From contig NC_056032.1 in assembly GCF_004379255.2 (NCBI RefSeq), positions 31,221,322 through 31,285,321 of the forward strand: a stretch of DNA of 64,000 nt, in the 5' to 3' direction. This DNA comes from Salvia splendens. Taxonomy: Eukaryota > Streptophyta > Magnoliopsida > Lamiales > Lamiaceae. The position numbers were made by a program, and so were the translations under genes. The notes beneath the pieces are model-generated. The model made no database searches and was not told the DNA's origin. It was given only the letters and a program-made list of their open reading frames with translations. Shown piece after piece: positions 56,025-64,000 of this stretch (the stretch's first letter is position 1; every line of letters starts with the position of its first letter).

Positions 56025-57389
56025 TGATGCACTTTTTATTAGCACTATAAATACCTGCAAGTATACAGAGTAGGAATAGTATAGCTAAAGGTTAGTACTG
56101 GATATCGATCACGGGGAAAACAGACACAGATTGTCTATCCTCTACTAAAACTCAATTACTATTTGAAAAATTGAAATATTTTTGAATTTTTTAAAACAAA
56201 GAACAATTGAAAGTAATAAACAACTAATTGCAAATAAAACATGGAGATAAAATTATTGAGATAAGGGAATTCTAGGGATGTGCGTTCACAATTATGGTTA
56301 TACAAATTCCAACTACAATACCCTAGCACAGTTCTTACTTTGATAGAACGAGTCACCTAGTTTATGCTCATGCGATGCAAACGTTGGTTACAAACATTAA
56401 GGTTGTCAATCTTAAATCCGTAACTCCTAAAAGCTCCTAAGACCCTTGAAAAGTCATCACTCTCAATTAACAGTTCCGTTTTAAAGGAAGCTAATTGTAG
56501 TGTCTATTAAGTGGACCTAACTCGCCAATCTCCTCTCACGATTATGTAGCAAGTTATATTAATTCATCACAGAATGTGTCACTCAAACGTGAAGCATTAT
56601 CCAACAACTTAAGGAAGAAACAAAGTAAGAACAAGCGGATATTAAATATAAAATGAATTGTATAACCAAAGTCGTTACTAACACATCCCTAGAATCTTAT
56701 AAATTAAGTTACACATGATAGAATAATCTAAAAACATAAATTGAAGGGAAGACAATGAAAACATCAAACTAAATCAAATAAAACTCAAAGGTTGAATCCC
56801 TGTAGCTTTGATGATCTTGAATCCTTCTTCAACTTCTTGCACAATGAAGTACTCTAACTTTTAATCTCTAGATGTTGCAAAAAGAGGATTCTAATGATGA
56901 AGCTTGAGGGGGTATATAGACAAAAAATCGAGCTCTTCAAATAAGGAAAATGGTTGCAAAATATGGTAAATCTTGGAGAGGAGTAGGGCAAATTCTACTC
57001 ACCGCTTTTTCCCAGCGGGCATCTGCATCTTGGCCAGCAGTCGCTGTGGGTTGGTACGAGGCTTCTGACTCTTAGGCAGCGGTCGCTGCACTTGTTTCAG
57101 CGGTAACCGGCTATCATCCCGTAACTTTCTTTTTTCTTCATTTTCTTCTTTTATTTTAGTATTTTATTCTCCTTTCTTCTTTCTTTTTTCTCCTTAGTTT
57201 ATGTTTCCTCTTTTTTCTTTTCTCTTCTTTTTCTTCTTTCTTTTTAGTGTTTTATACATACATCTAATTGCATTCATAATACTAATCAAGAACAAAATAC
57301 CTAATTAAATTAATTATTTAAAGTAATTAAATCAATTGAATATTTTTTATTAAATTATTTTATACTCATTTTAGAGTTGAAACACCTCA
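56025..57389 (-). repeat. 5' LTR of the second Athila-like element
   Basis: The left (3') limit, TGATGCAC on the plus strand, is firm. The right limit, near CACCTCA at 57389, is inferred. CT-rich runs lie at 57120-57245 and CAGCGG/CGCTG words at 57000-57110. No coding signal. Confidence 0.55.
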
Positions 57390-57578
57390 CTAAAAATATT
57401 CAGCTCTTTACATCATTATGAATACAATTCACAATTTTAAATTATTATTAATACTATATTAATCAGTTATTAATTTAATATAAAATAATAATATTAATAT
57501 CATTATTATTTCATAATATTATACTATAATTATTTATTAATTACTACTAGTTTTTAGTATTATAACAAGAGTAAACTA

Positions 57579-58749
57579 CCTCAAAAGTCCTTAACTTTTC
57601 CGTTTGTGACACTGCATGTCCCTAAAAAAAAAAAATCGCCTGACGACCCTAACCTTAAATATAATCACATATCGTATATTTATAGCCATTTTTCAGACCA
57701 AAATGCCCAAATTCCTTTAAGGGAATTTTAGTCAAATGGCCACCAACTTGTACACCTACTCTGCACAGACCTATACTAACTTGCAGACCTACCCAGACTT
57801 ACAGACCTATACTGAGCTTGTATTTCAGCCTCTGTCATGTGGCCCTCTTCTCCCCAGTCCAACAGTTTAACTGAGGATCGAAAGAAGCTACCAAGATGTT
57901 AATGATAAGCAAAATTAATTTGAAGTACACTAACGACCAAATGGACAACGGCTAGAAGTGACAAAGCATCTAATTGTAACGAAGTAACTTCGAATCACAG
58001 TGAAAATAACTAGAAATCCATCCACCGTTAACATACTGTGATCTTGTTCTCGACTGATTTTCTGGTTGTAGATAGTATATATTTTCATATCAATCTTTCA
58101 TCAGATTTTATTTTATTTTTCTAAAGTTCTTTTGTTCAAATATAGAAAAAATCTAGTTCAGGATCTCGGACATCCTGGGTTTCTTTATCCACATCGATGA
58201 CCTCCAGTACATGTCCATATAGTCGTGGTGGCGGTGGTGGTGGTGGTGGTGCGGGATCTTTTTTACGCCAAGACGAATTCCGTGAGGAGGATGCGCCAGA
58301 GGACCCAGCTCGCTTCCATTTTGGCCCCATTCATGCAAGAGACTTCAATGAGGGAGGATTTACAGAGAGTGAGTGTTTAGGCGGGTGGGGGAGTGGAGTG
58401 TGGAATGAAGTTGTGAATTGTTTGAAATTTTGTAAAGTTTCAAACGGAGTGTATATGTGCATCGGAATAGGTAGGGGTGAAGAAGACGAAAGGATGCTAC
58501 AAAAATATGTCAAATCCCCTACCATCACTTGTGTGAGGAACACGTGTGAACAGTAGATGTTGTGCAGCATGCTGTCAGCATTCTTACTGAGATGACCAGA
58601 ATGCCCTTTTAGGGCTTAAAGGGACTTTTGTCAGAAAAAATAAGATATGTGATTATGTTTAAGGCCAGGGTCGTTTGACGATATTTTTTTTGTTAGGGAC
58701 CTGCAGTGTCACAAACGGAAAAGTTATGGACTTTTGAGGTAGTTCACTC
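57579..58749. mobile_element. MULE-C: short Mutator-like element in MULE-B
   Basis: 1,171 bp with long inverted repeats (about 150 bp): left GAGTAAACTACCTCAAAAGT, right ending ACTTTTGAGGTAGTTCACTC. A perfect 9-bp duplication TTATAACAA lies at 57570-57578 and 58750-58758. There is no transposase. The middle (about 57750-58570) is of unknown origin, so it may be a Pack-MULE carrying a captured fragment. Confidence 0.92.
58136..58330 (-). CDS. Small Pro-rich frame in MULE-C
   Basis: 64 residues: MGPKWKRAGSSGASSSRNSS, a basic stretch, a run of eight Pro, then EVIDVDKETQDVRDPELDFF. No known domain recognised. The Pro run comes from a GGT/GGC-type simple repeat, so coding is doubtful. It could be a piece of a captured host exon. 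Confidence 0.25.
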   Translation of the reverse strand: MGPKWKRAGSSGASSSRNSSWRKKDPAPPPPPPPPRLYGHVLEVIDVDKETQDVRDPELDFFYI

Positions 58750-58758
58750 TTATAACAA

Positions 58759-59386
58759 TAATAGTGTTACAATACTTAAATATAATTATAACTATAATTA
58801 TAATTAAGTACTATATATGAATGATATTAAAAATAAATTAATTATTAATTTATAATATTAATATTGATTAATAATAATAGTATAAAGAGCGAGAAGAATG
58901 AGAGAAGATATTATATCACTTTAGGTACTAGTTTTGTATATGCCCAAAATATCCTCTAAGACACAAGTGAGAAAATGTATTTGTTTAGAGGGCATTTTTG
59001 GGTGAAAATTGCATCAGGTACCAAAAATGTGATTTATAGGTACCAAAAACGATACTCCCTCCGTATTCAAAAAATAGAAACATTTGAAACGACACGGATT
59101 TTAATGCACAATTGGTAAAGTAAGTGAGAAGAATTGGTAAAGTGAGAGAGAAGAAAAGAAAAATGAGTAAAATAAGAGATATGAAGAGGAAAGGTTGTGA
59201 AAGTAGAGTTAGTGGATTGTGGGGTCCATGTCCTAAAATAGAAAGATTATAAAGTTTCTATTTTTAAGGAACCGTCCAAAATGGAAATAGTTGCTATTTT
59301 AAAAAAAAAGGATGGAGTATAAAATAAAGATGAGGTACCATTTATATGCAAAATGAAAGATCATGTACCATTTATGTAGTTCACTC
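58759..59386. other. Right inner part of MULE-B
   Basis: AT-rich, without genes apart from the MITE at 59055-59317. GGTACCAAAAATGTGATTTA near 59017 resembles the left inner sequence near 44110. Confidence 0.6.
59055..59317. mobile_element. Stowaway-type MITE in MULE-B
   Basis: Ends CTCCCTCCGTATTCAAAAAA and TTTTAAAAAAAAAGGATGGAG with TA flanks, 263 bp; moderately diverged. Confidence 0.7.
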
Positions 59387-59645
59387 TTTAGGAAAAAAAG
59401 GGGGTGAGAAGGACATGGAAGACCATACAAGGTGAAAATGGACTTCAAATTATATTATGTCCATACGTAGAGGTGTCTGATGCATTTTTTAAAATATAGA
59501 TACCTCCAGCGTTCGATTAATCATACACAGGGGCTAAATTTGTAGATCACTCTATTTAATAAATCTTAGTATTATAGTACTATTATTTAATTTAATGTAA
59601 TTTATTGAAAAAGTGTAGTTGGTGTGTAAATTTTGATAAAACATA

Positions 59646-59855
59646 TTCCCTCTGCTACATCGTAAGTAAAACGTATTTCTTTTTGGTCCGTCCCACTAAA
59701 AGTGAGACACTTCCATTTATGTTATCATCTCTCTTACTTTTTCTCTAACCTTTTTCTCACTTCTACTTTATTATGTTTTCATTTAACTACTAAACACCAC
59801 TACTTAAAAATTTGTGGCCAAAAGAAATATATCATATATGGTAGGGCGGAGAGAG
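59646..59855. mobile_element. Stowaway-type MITE
   Basis: Ends TTCCCTCTGCTACATCGTAA and ATATGGTAGGGCGGAGAGAG, TA flanks, about 210 bp, just right of MULE-A. Confidence 0.6.
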
Positions 59856-60046
59856 TATATAAGTATGATTGAAAAGTACTATAAAAATAAGTGAGTGAGA
59901 AATATTCTTTTAGATTTGAATTTAATATAATAATTGAGGACGCTTTCATATCCATTATCACTTTCATCCTAATAACTTGGTTTAACTTTTTTTAGTTTAG
60001 ACAATTATTTTTTCATTAATTGTTTGTTGAGATTTGTTGGATCTAA

Positions 60047-61741
60047 GAGCACCCACAACCGTGCTCTTGCCAGCGAGCACGGTTGTAGGCCCAACCCCAC
60101 TTTTTCTACCTGCTCTCTGGCAAGAGCACAACACCCACAGCACAATTCAATTTAAAATTCAATTAAACAAAAACATTTCCATAAAATTAAAATTCATTAA
60201 AAAACCACAATAAATATTACAAATTACAAATAAAATAAAAAGACATAATTAAAATCCTAAAAATAAAAAATTACATAATTAAAATACTAAAAATATCTAA
60301 AATAAAAAATTACATAATTAAACTCCTAAAAATTAAAAATTACATAATTAAAAGCTAAAAATACCCCCATGGACGACTACTCATCCGGCGGCACTACCCT
60401 CAATTGTCTTTGGAGGCCCAATATCATGGCCTCATGCGATCGAAGTTGCGAGGGGGTCATAGTGGACCTATCGGCCATATTGAGTTGGGCCAAAAGCTGC
60501 CACAACGAGTTGGTGGGGGTGGAGGTGGCACATATGGAACGGGAACGGGAGCGGGAACTGGAGCATCGGCGGTTGCAGCCGCGGCTCGACGGCGGTTGGC
60601 CGCCGCCTTCTTCCTTCCTTGCGGTCGGCGTTGGGAACCGCTCGGGCCGGCGTCGGGGCTACCCAAGTTAGCTCCGGCGAGTTGGCTAGCCACTTCTTCG
60701 GAGCCGGCGTCGGATAGGGATACCGACCTTTACCGTTTGGAGGAGCCGCTAGAGGAGGATGTTACGCCTCCCATATACTTCGGGTGCGTCCGCGTCTCCT
60801 GCCAAACGTTGAGGTACTTGAACGACTTGTAGTTCATGGATTGGTAGGTGCTCAACGCGGCAGTGATGATGTCGACCTCGCTCCGGCCGCTCCCCGCATT
60901 CCGCTCTTCCTGGAGGAAATAGCCATTGAACTAGCCAATTTCATCGTTGGCTCGGTAGATGGCGTTGCGCACCATACTCTCGTTGCGCTCGATTGTTCCC
61001 GGCGGCCGGTTTTCATTGTACCGGCGAGCGAAGCGCCACCAAAAGTGATCGTCGGATTGGTTCGTGCCAACCACCGGATCTTCGGAGATTTTCAAGTACG
61101 CCGTGAACAATTTATCCATCTCCGCTGGAGTGTACGGTGTGCGGACACCGCGAGTAGGAGGAGTCGGAGTTTGGGAGGAGGCGGTCGGCCTAGGCTCCGG
61201 TGTCCACCCATATCGCCCTTCAGGGGCACCTTGGCCGTCGATTGGGTATGGCCGGTAGCCACCCGGAACGCCCGAACTTTGGGTTTGAGGAGGGGCCAAA
61301 TATTCCATTTTCGGACTAGGAAACGGTTGTGAACCGAACCATTCGGGGTTCCAACCGTGGGAGGGCGGGGGGTCATCGCCATGGCTGGACATTGTTATGT
61401 TGTAGGAGTAGAAGAAAGATTGAGAATGGATATGAGAGAATGAAGATGAGAATGAGAATGAGAATGGAAATTAGAGAGTGTAGATGAGAATTGTGTAGTG
61501 TGGGGTGAATTTTTGGGTGTGAAAGTGGGGTATTTATAGATGAAAATATATATTTTTGGGGGAAAAATTAATTTTTTTTTTTAAAAATGATGGAAAACGG
61601 TAAAAAACGGATATATATATTTTTTGGGAAGTGGAAAAATAAAATTTTTATTTTGAGCAGCGCCGTGCCAGCGGCGGTGGAGCTCGTCCTTGCCAGCGGC
61701 ACGGACGAACGGACGTCGTCCGTCAACCGTTGCAGATGCTC
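60047..61741 (-). mobile_element. PIF/Harbinger-type element carrying ORF1 only (copy 2)
   Basis: 1,695 bp, GAGCACCC...GATGCTC, flanked by TAA (60044-60046 and 61742-61744). Same plan as copy 1: folding GC-rich ends, 30-bp AT repeat near 60240-60355, and ORF1 on the minus strand. No transposase. Confidence 0.85.
60410..61392 (-). pseudogene. Harbinger ORF1, inactivated (copy 2)
   Basis: Starts MSSHGDDPPPSHGWNPEWFG at 61392 and follows copy 1 through the Myb/SANT-like region (DHFWWRFARRYNENRP). TAG replaces a Lys codon after DEIG near 60930. A TAA lies in the basic SKR motif near 60735. A 1-base loss in the Pro run near 60515 shifts the frame before the final helix. The original protein would have had about 325 residues. 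Confidence 0.85.
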
Positions 61742-61955
61742 TAATAAGGTTACGAAGATTGACAAAACAAACGTGAATTCACCCGGTCCAAGATGGGCCG
61801 TGTTATGGAAACCATGGACATGGAATTGGCAACACAATCTTTTTTTTGTTGCTTCTAATAGAAATTTATCTCTTTCTACTCCTTTCGGTATATAAAAAAT
61901 AGTTCTATTTGCGAAAAACGCAAATTTTAAAGAAGAAGAAAAAAAAGCAAAATAA

Positions 61956-63729
61956 GAGCATCCGTATCGCTGCTTGATGCGGAGGACGGCATCCGTGCCG
62001 CTGGCGCGACATTCTGCTGTCCGCCGTTGTGCTCTTGCCGACGGCACGGCGTTGCTCGATGCATGGAGCACGTCCGTGCCGCTGAGCAGAACGACGTGGC
62101 GCGACGAGATTGGCCAACGGCATAGCCGTTGGCAATTTAAATGTTTTTTTTTTAAATTGAATTTAATTAAAAAATCATTTTTAAATTTAAAAAAATTTAT
62201 TTTCCCACTTCCCAATAAATTATATCCATTTTCTCACCACTTTTCATTTATTTTTCAATTTCTTTTCTCCAAAATTCACATTTTCATCCATAAATACCTC
62301 AATTTCCACACAAAAAATTTCCTACCACACTGCACAATTCTCATCTATATTCTCTCGTCAATTCTCAATCTCTCACTCTTACAAAAAAAATATCCGGGTT
62401 CGGCGATCACCCCTCCGACTCCTGCGGTTGGAACATGAATGGTTCGGCTCAAAACCATTCCCTAGTCCAGAAACGCAATTCTCGGCCCCTTCTCAAACCT
62501 ATGGTTCTTAAATTTCGGGTGGCTACCGGCCTTACCCGGTGGACGACCAAGATGCCCCCGTGGGCGATACGGGTAGGCACCTCCTATTCCTCGTAGTGTT
62601 TGTGTTCAGGGTCGCGCCGGTGATACTCACGTCCTCACCCCGTACACTCCAGGGGAGATGGATCAGTTATTCAAAGCCTATTTGGCAATCTCCAAAGATC
62701 CGGAGGTTGGCATGAACCAAAGCGGGGATAGAACCATCGAGCACAATGAGAGTATGGTGCGCAATGCCATCTCTAGAGCCAACGAAGAAATCCAAAAGTT
62801 CTAGGGGTATTACCTCCAGGAAGAGCGGTCGGCGGGAGCGCCAGGAGCGAGCTCAACATCATCAGTGCCACCATGGCGACCTACAAATCCCAACATTACA
62901 AACCATTCAAGTACCTCAACGCTTGGCAGGAGGTGCGTGTGCATCCGATGTGTAAGGGAGGCGTATCATCCTCCACCAGCTACTCCAGCAAACGGTCGAG
63001 GTCGGTACCCCTATCCGACGCCGGCGAGGATAAGGTGGCTAGTCAGCTTGCCTGAGCTAACTTGGGTAGCCCGGACGCCGGCCCGAGCAGTTCCCTACGC
63101 CGGCCGCAAGGAAGGAAACAGGCGACGGCTAACCGCCGTCGCGCCGCTCCTGCTCCTGCTCTTGCTTCCGCTCCCGCTCCCTTTGTGTCACCTCAACCCC
63201 CCACCAACTCGTTGTGGACCCTTTTGGCTCAACTCAATATGGCCGAGACATCACACATGTCTCTCGAGCAACTTGAAGTATATCGGGCAATGATACGAGG
63301 TCTCCGACAAACATTGGAGATAGGGCTAGAAAACTAGTCTTCCACGGGGTATTTTTTAGCCTTTAATTATGTAATTTTTAATTTGTAGGATTTTAATTAT
63401 GTAATTTTTATTTTTTAGGATTTTAAGTATGTAATTTTTATTTTTTAGGATTTTATGTTTGTAATTTTTATTTTTTGGGATTTAATTATGTAATTTTTTT
63501 ATTTTTTTAATTTGTAATAGTAGTTTGAGTATTTTTATATTGTAGAAATGTTTTTAGTAATTGAAGTATTTAAATTAAATAATGGAATGATGGGACCTTG
63601 AGCATGCTCTTGCGTAAGAGTATGAATGTGAGTGTTGTGCTCTTGGAGAAGAGGATGAAGTAAAAAATTAATAAAAGTGAGTCCGGCCCACATCCATGCT
63701 CTCTGGCAATAGCATGGATGGGGATGCTC
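61956..63729 (+). mobile_element. PIF/Harbinger-type element carrying ORF1 only (copy 3)
   Basis: 1,774 bp, GAGCATCC...GGATGCTC, flanked by TAA (61953-61955 and 63730-63732). It lies 214 bp from copy 2 in the opposite orientation. The 30-bp AT repeat is at about 63360-63500. No transposase. Confidence 0.85.
62391..63337 (+). pseudogene. Harbinger ORF1, inactivated (copy 3)
   Basis: The start codon is lost. The first part is frame-shifted but still shows CGWNMNGS against copy 1 HGWNPEWFGS. The Myb/SANT-like region lies near 62650-62810, where a block holding the WW motif is missing. A TAG at about 62803 and a TGA at about 63053 break the frame. The last part (63062-63337) is clean: a basic stretch (LRRPQGRKQATANRRRAA), a Pro/Ala-rich spacer, and the helix LLAQLNMAETSHMSLEQLEV, ending TAG. 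Confidence 0.8.
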
Positions 63730-63732
63730 TAA

Positions 63733-64000
63733 GAGATATATGGAAAAAAAAGTATGTAAAGTACGAGAATATAAAAAAAAAGTGAATAAAGTATGAAAGA
63801 GATACTTTCCATTTTTAGAAATGGAACAATTTTTTTTGGATATCCCAAAATAACAAAATTGAACTATTTTTCATAAACGGAGAAAGTATTAAAAAAAATA
63901 TATTTGTCTTATGAAAAATTAAATATTTCATATTTATTGGATTTAAAAAGAAATTTTTTTTGCATACCCAAAATCAAGTAGTTTTCATATTTATTGAACG
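63733..64000. other. AT-rich end with a partial MITE
   Basis: A Stowaway-like right end (CATAAACGGAGAAAG, near 63873-63888) is visible without a clear left partner. Nothing else is seen. Confidence 0.4.

Larger units (their letters stand above)
44202..57389 (-). mobile_element. Second Athila-like Ty3/gypsy element (minus strand) inside MULE-B
   Basis: The LTR end (TGATGCACTTTT on the plus strand) is present twice, at 44202-44283 and 56025-56106, in the same orientation. A tRNA-Asp-type primer site follows the right copy. Reading leftward: gag remnant, protease, RT, RNase H, (copia insert), integrase. This is Ty3/gypsy order. The left LTR is recognisable for only about 82 bp. The right boundary near 57389 is a guess from a TG/CA word; no target duplication was found. 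Confidence 0.75.
44046..59386. mobile_element. MULE-B: second Mutator-like element, inside MULE-A's terminal repeat
   Basis: Left end GAGTGAACTATATAAATGGT, right end ACCATTTATGTAGTTCACTC. Flanking 9-mers TTTAGAAAA (44037-44045) and TTTAGGAAA (59387-59395) match at 8 of 9. Subterminal words (GGTACCAAACAT type) also repeat near both ends. Its own sequence (about 44046-44201 and 57390-59386 less inserts) has no recognisable transposase, so it was non-autonomous. It holds the second Athila-like element, MULE-C and a MITE. Confidence 0.75.
13469..59552 (-). mobile_element. MULE-A: Mutator-like element, outermost unit of the stack
   Basis: The left end (GAGTGAACTACAAATTTAGC) and the right end (ending GCTAAATTTGTAGATCACTC) are long inverted repeats of about 200 bp. 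The flanking 9-mers are TATTTAATG (13460-13468) and TATTTAATA (59553-59561), matching at 8 of 9, as expected for a MULE. The right repeat is split: its inner end lies at about 44010-44045 and the rest at 59387-59552, with MULE-B between. About 2-3 kb of its own sequence remains, including a decayed transposase N-terminus on the minus strand. Everything else in the interval arrived later. Confidence 0.8.

Noticed and set aside
58153..58338. Histidine-rich protein
   Set aside because: The His run is the second frame of a simple trinucleotide-like repeat that gives a Pro run in another frame.

Overview
The window is plant nuclear DNA, almost certainly from a eudicot; an asterid is a guess from general look only. 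It is AT-rich, has one clear host gene with introns, and otherwise consists of transposable elements of nearly every plant class. I see no CRISPR array, rRNA gene or bacterial-type operon.

Layout. 1-3486: AT-rich DNA with a Stowaway-type MITE split by a probable Helitron, which itself carries another MITE. 3487-5293: PIF/Harbinger-type element with TTA target duplications and an intact 334-residue Myb/SANT-like ORF1 protein, but no transposase. 5853-8433 (minus strand): an ALFIN-LIKE PHD-finger gene in five exons (239 residues), the only convincing host gene. 8434-13384: several MITEs, a perfect 159-bp tandem duplication and a solo LTR with CTACT target duplications. 13469-59552: one large nested transposon stack. 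59646-64000: a MITE, then two more ORF1-only Harbinger elements in opposite orientation, each flanked by TAA, both with broken ORFs.

The stack can be unpicked from target-site duplications. The outermost unit is a Mutator-like element (MULE-A) with long terminal inverted repeats and a decayed transposase N-terminus. A Ty1/copia element (15234-42651, AGAAC) entered it. That copia gag was split by an Athila-like Ty3/gypsy element (16640-38860). The Athila-like element in turn took up a tRNA-derived SINE (19689-20060, 20-bp duplication), a hAT element (20873-21960) carrying a MITE, and a 12.3-kb Tekay/Del-like chromovirus (22657-34998, TAACC, minus strand). Right of the copia element, MULE-A also holds a foldback MITE with a second MITE inside, a 736-bp hAT element with a perfect 8-bp duplication, and a second MULE (MULE-B, 44046-59386) that landed in the right terminal repeat of MULE-A. 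MULE-B contains a second, minus-strand Athila-like element (from 44202 to about 57389). That element is interrupted by a decayed copia element with one LTR (48076-52647) and probably by a solo LTR. MULE-B also contains a small MULE-C (57579-58749, perfect 9-bp duplication).

All retrotransposon coding regions carry stops, frameshifts or deletions, so none looks autonomous. The intact reading frames with credible function are the ALFIN-LIKE gene and the first Harbinger ORF1. The points most worth a second look are the ORF1-only Harbinger trio, the SINE whose tail copies neighbouring gag sequence, an unrecognised extra ORF and a 26-bp-unit minisatellite in the chromovirus leader, and the nesting record itself. 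Domain calls come from reading motifs; no database search was possible.
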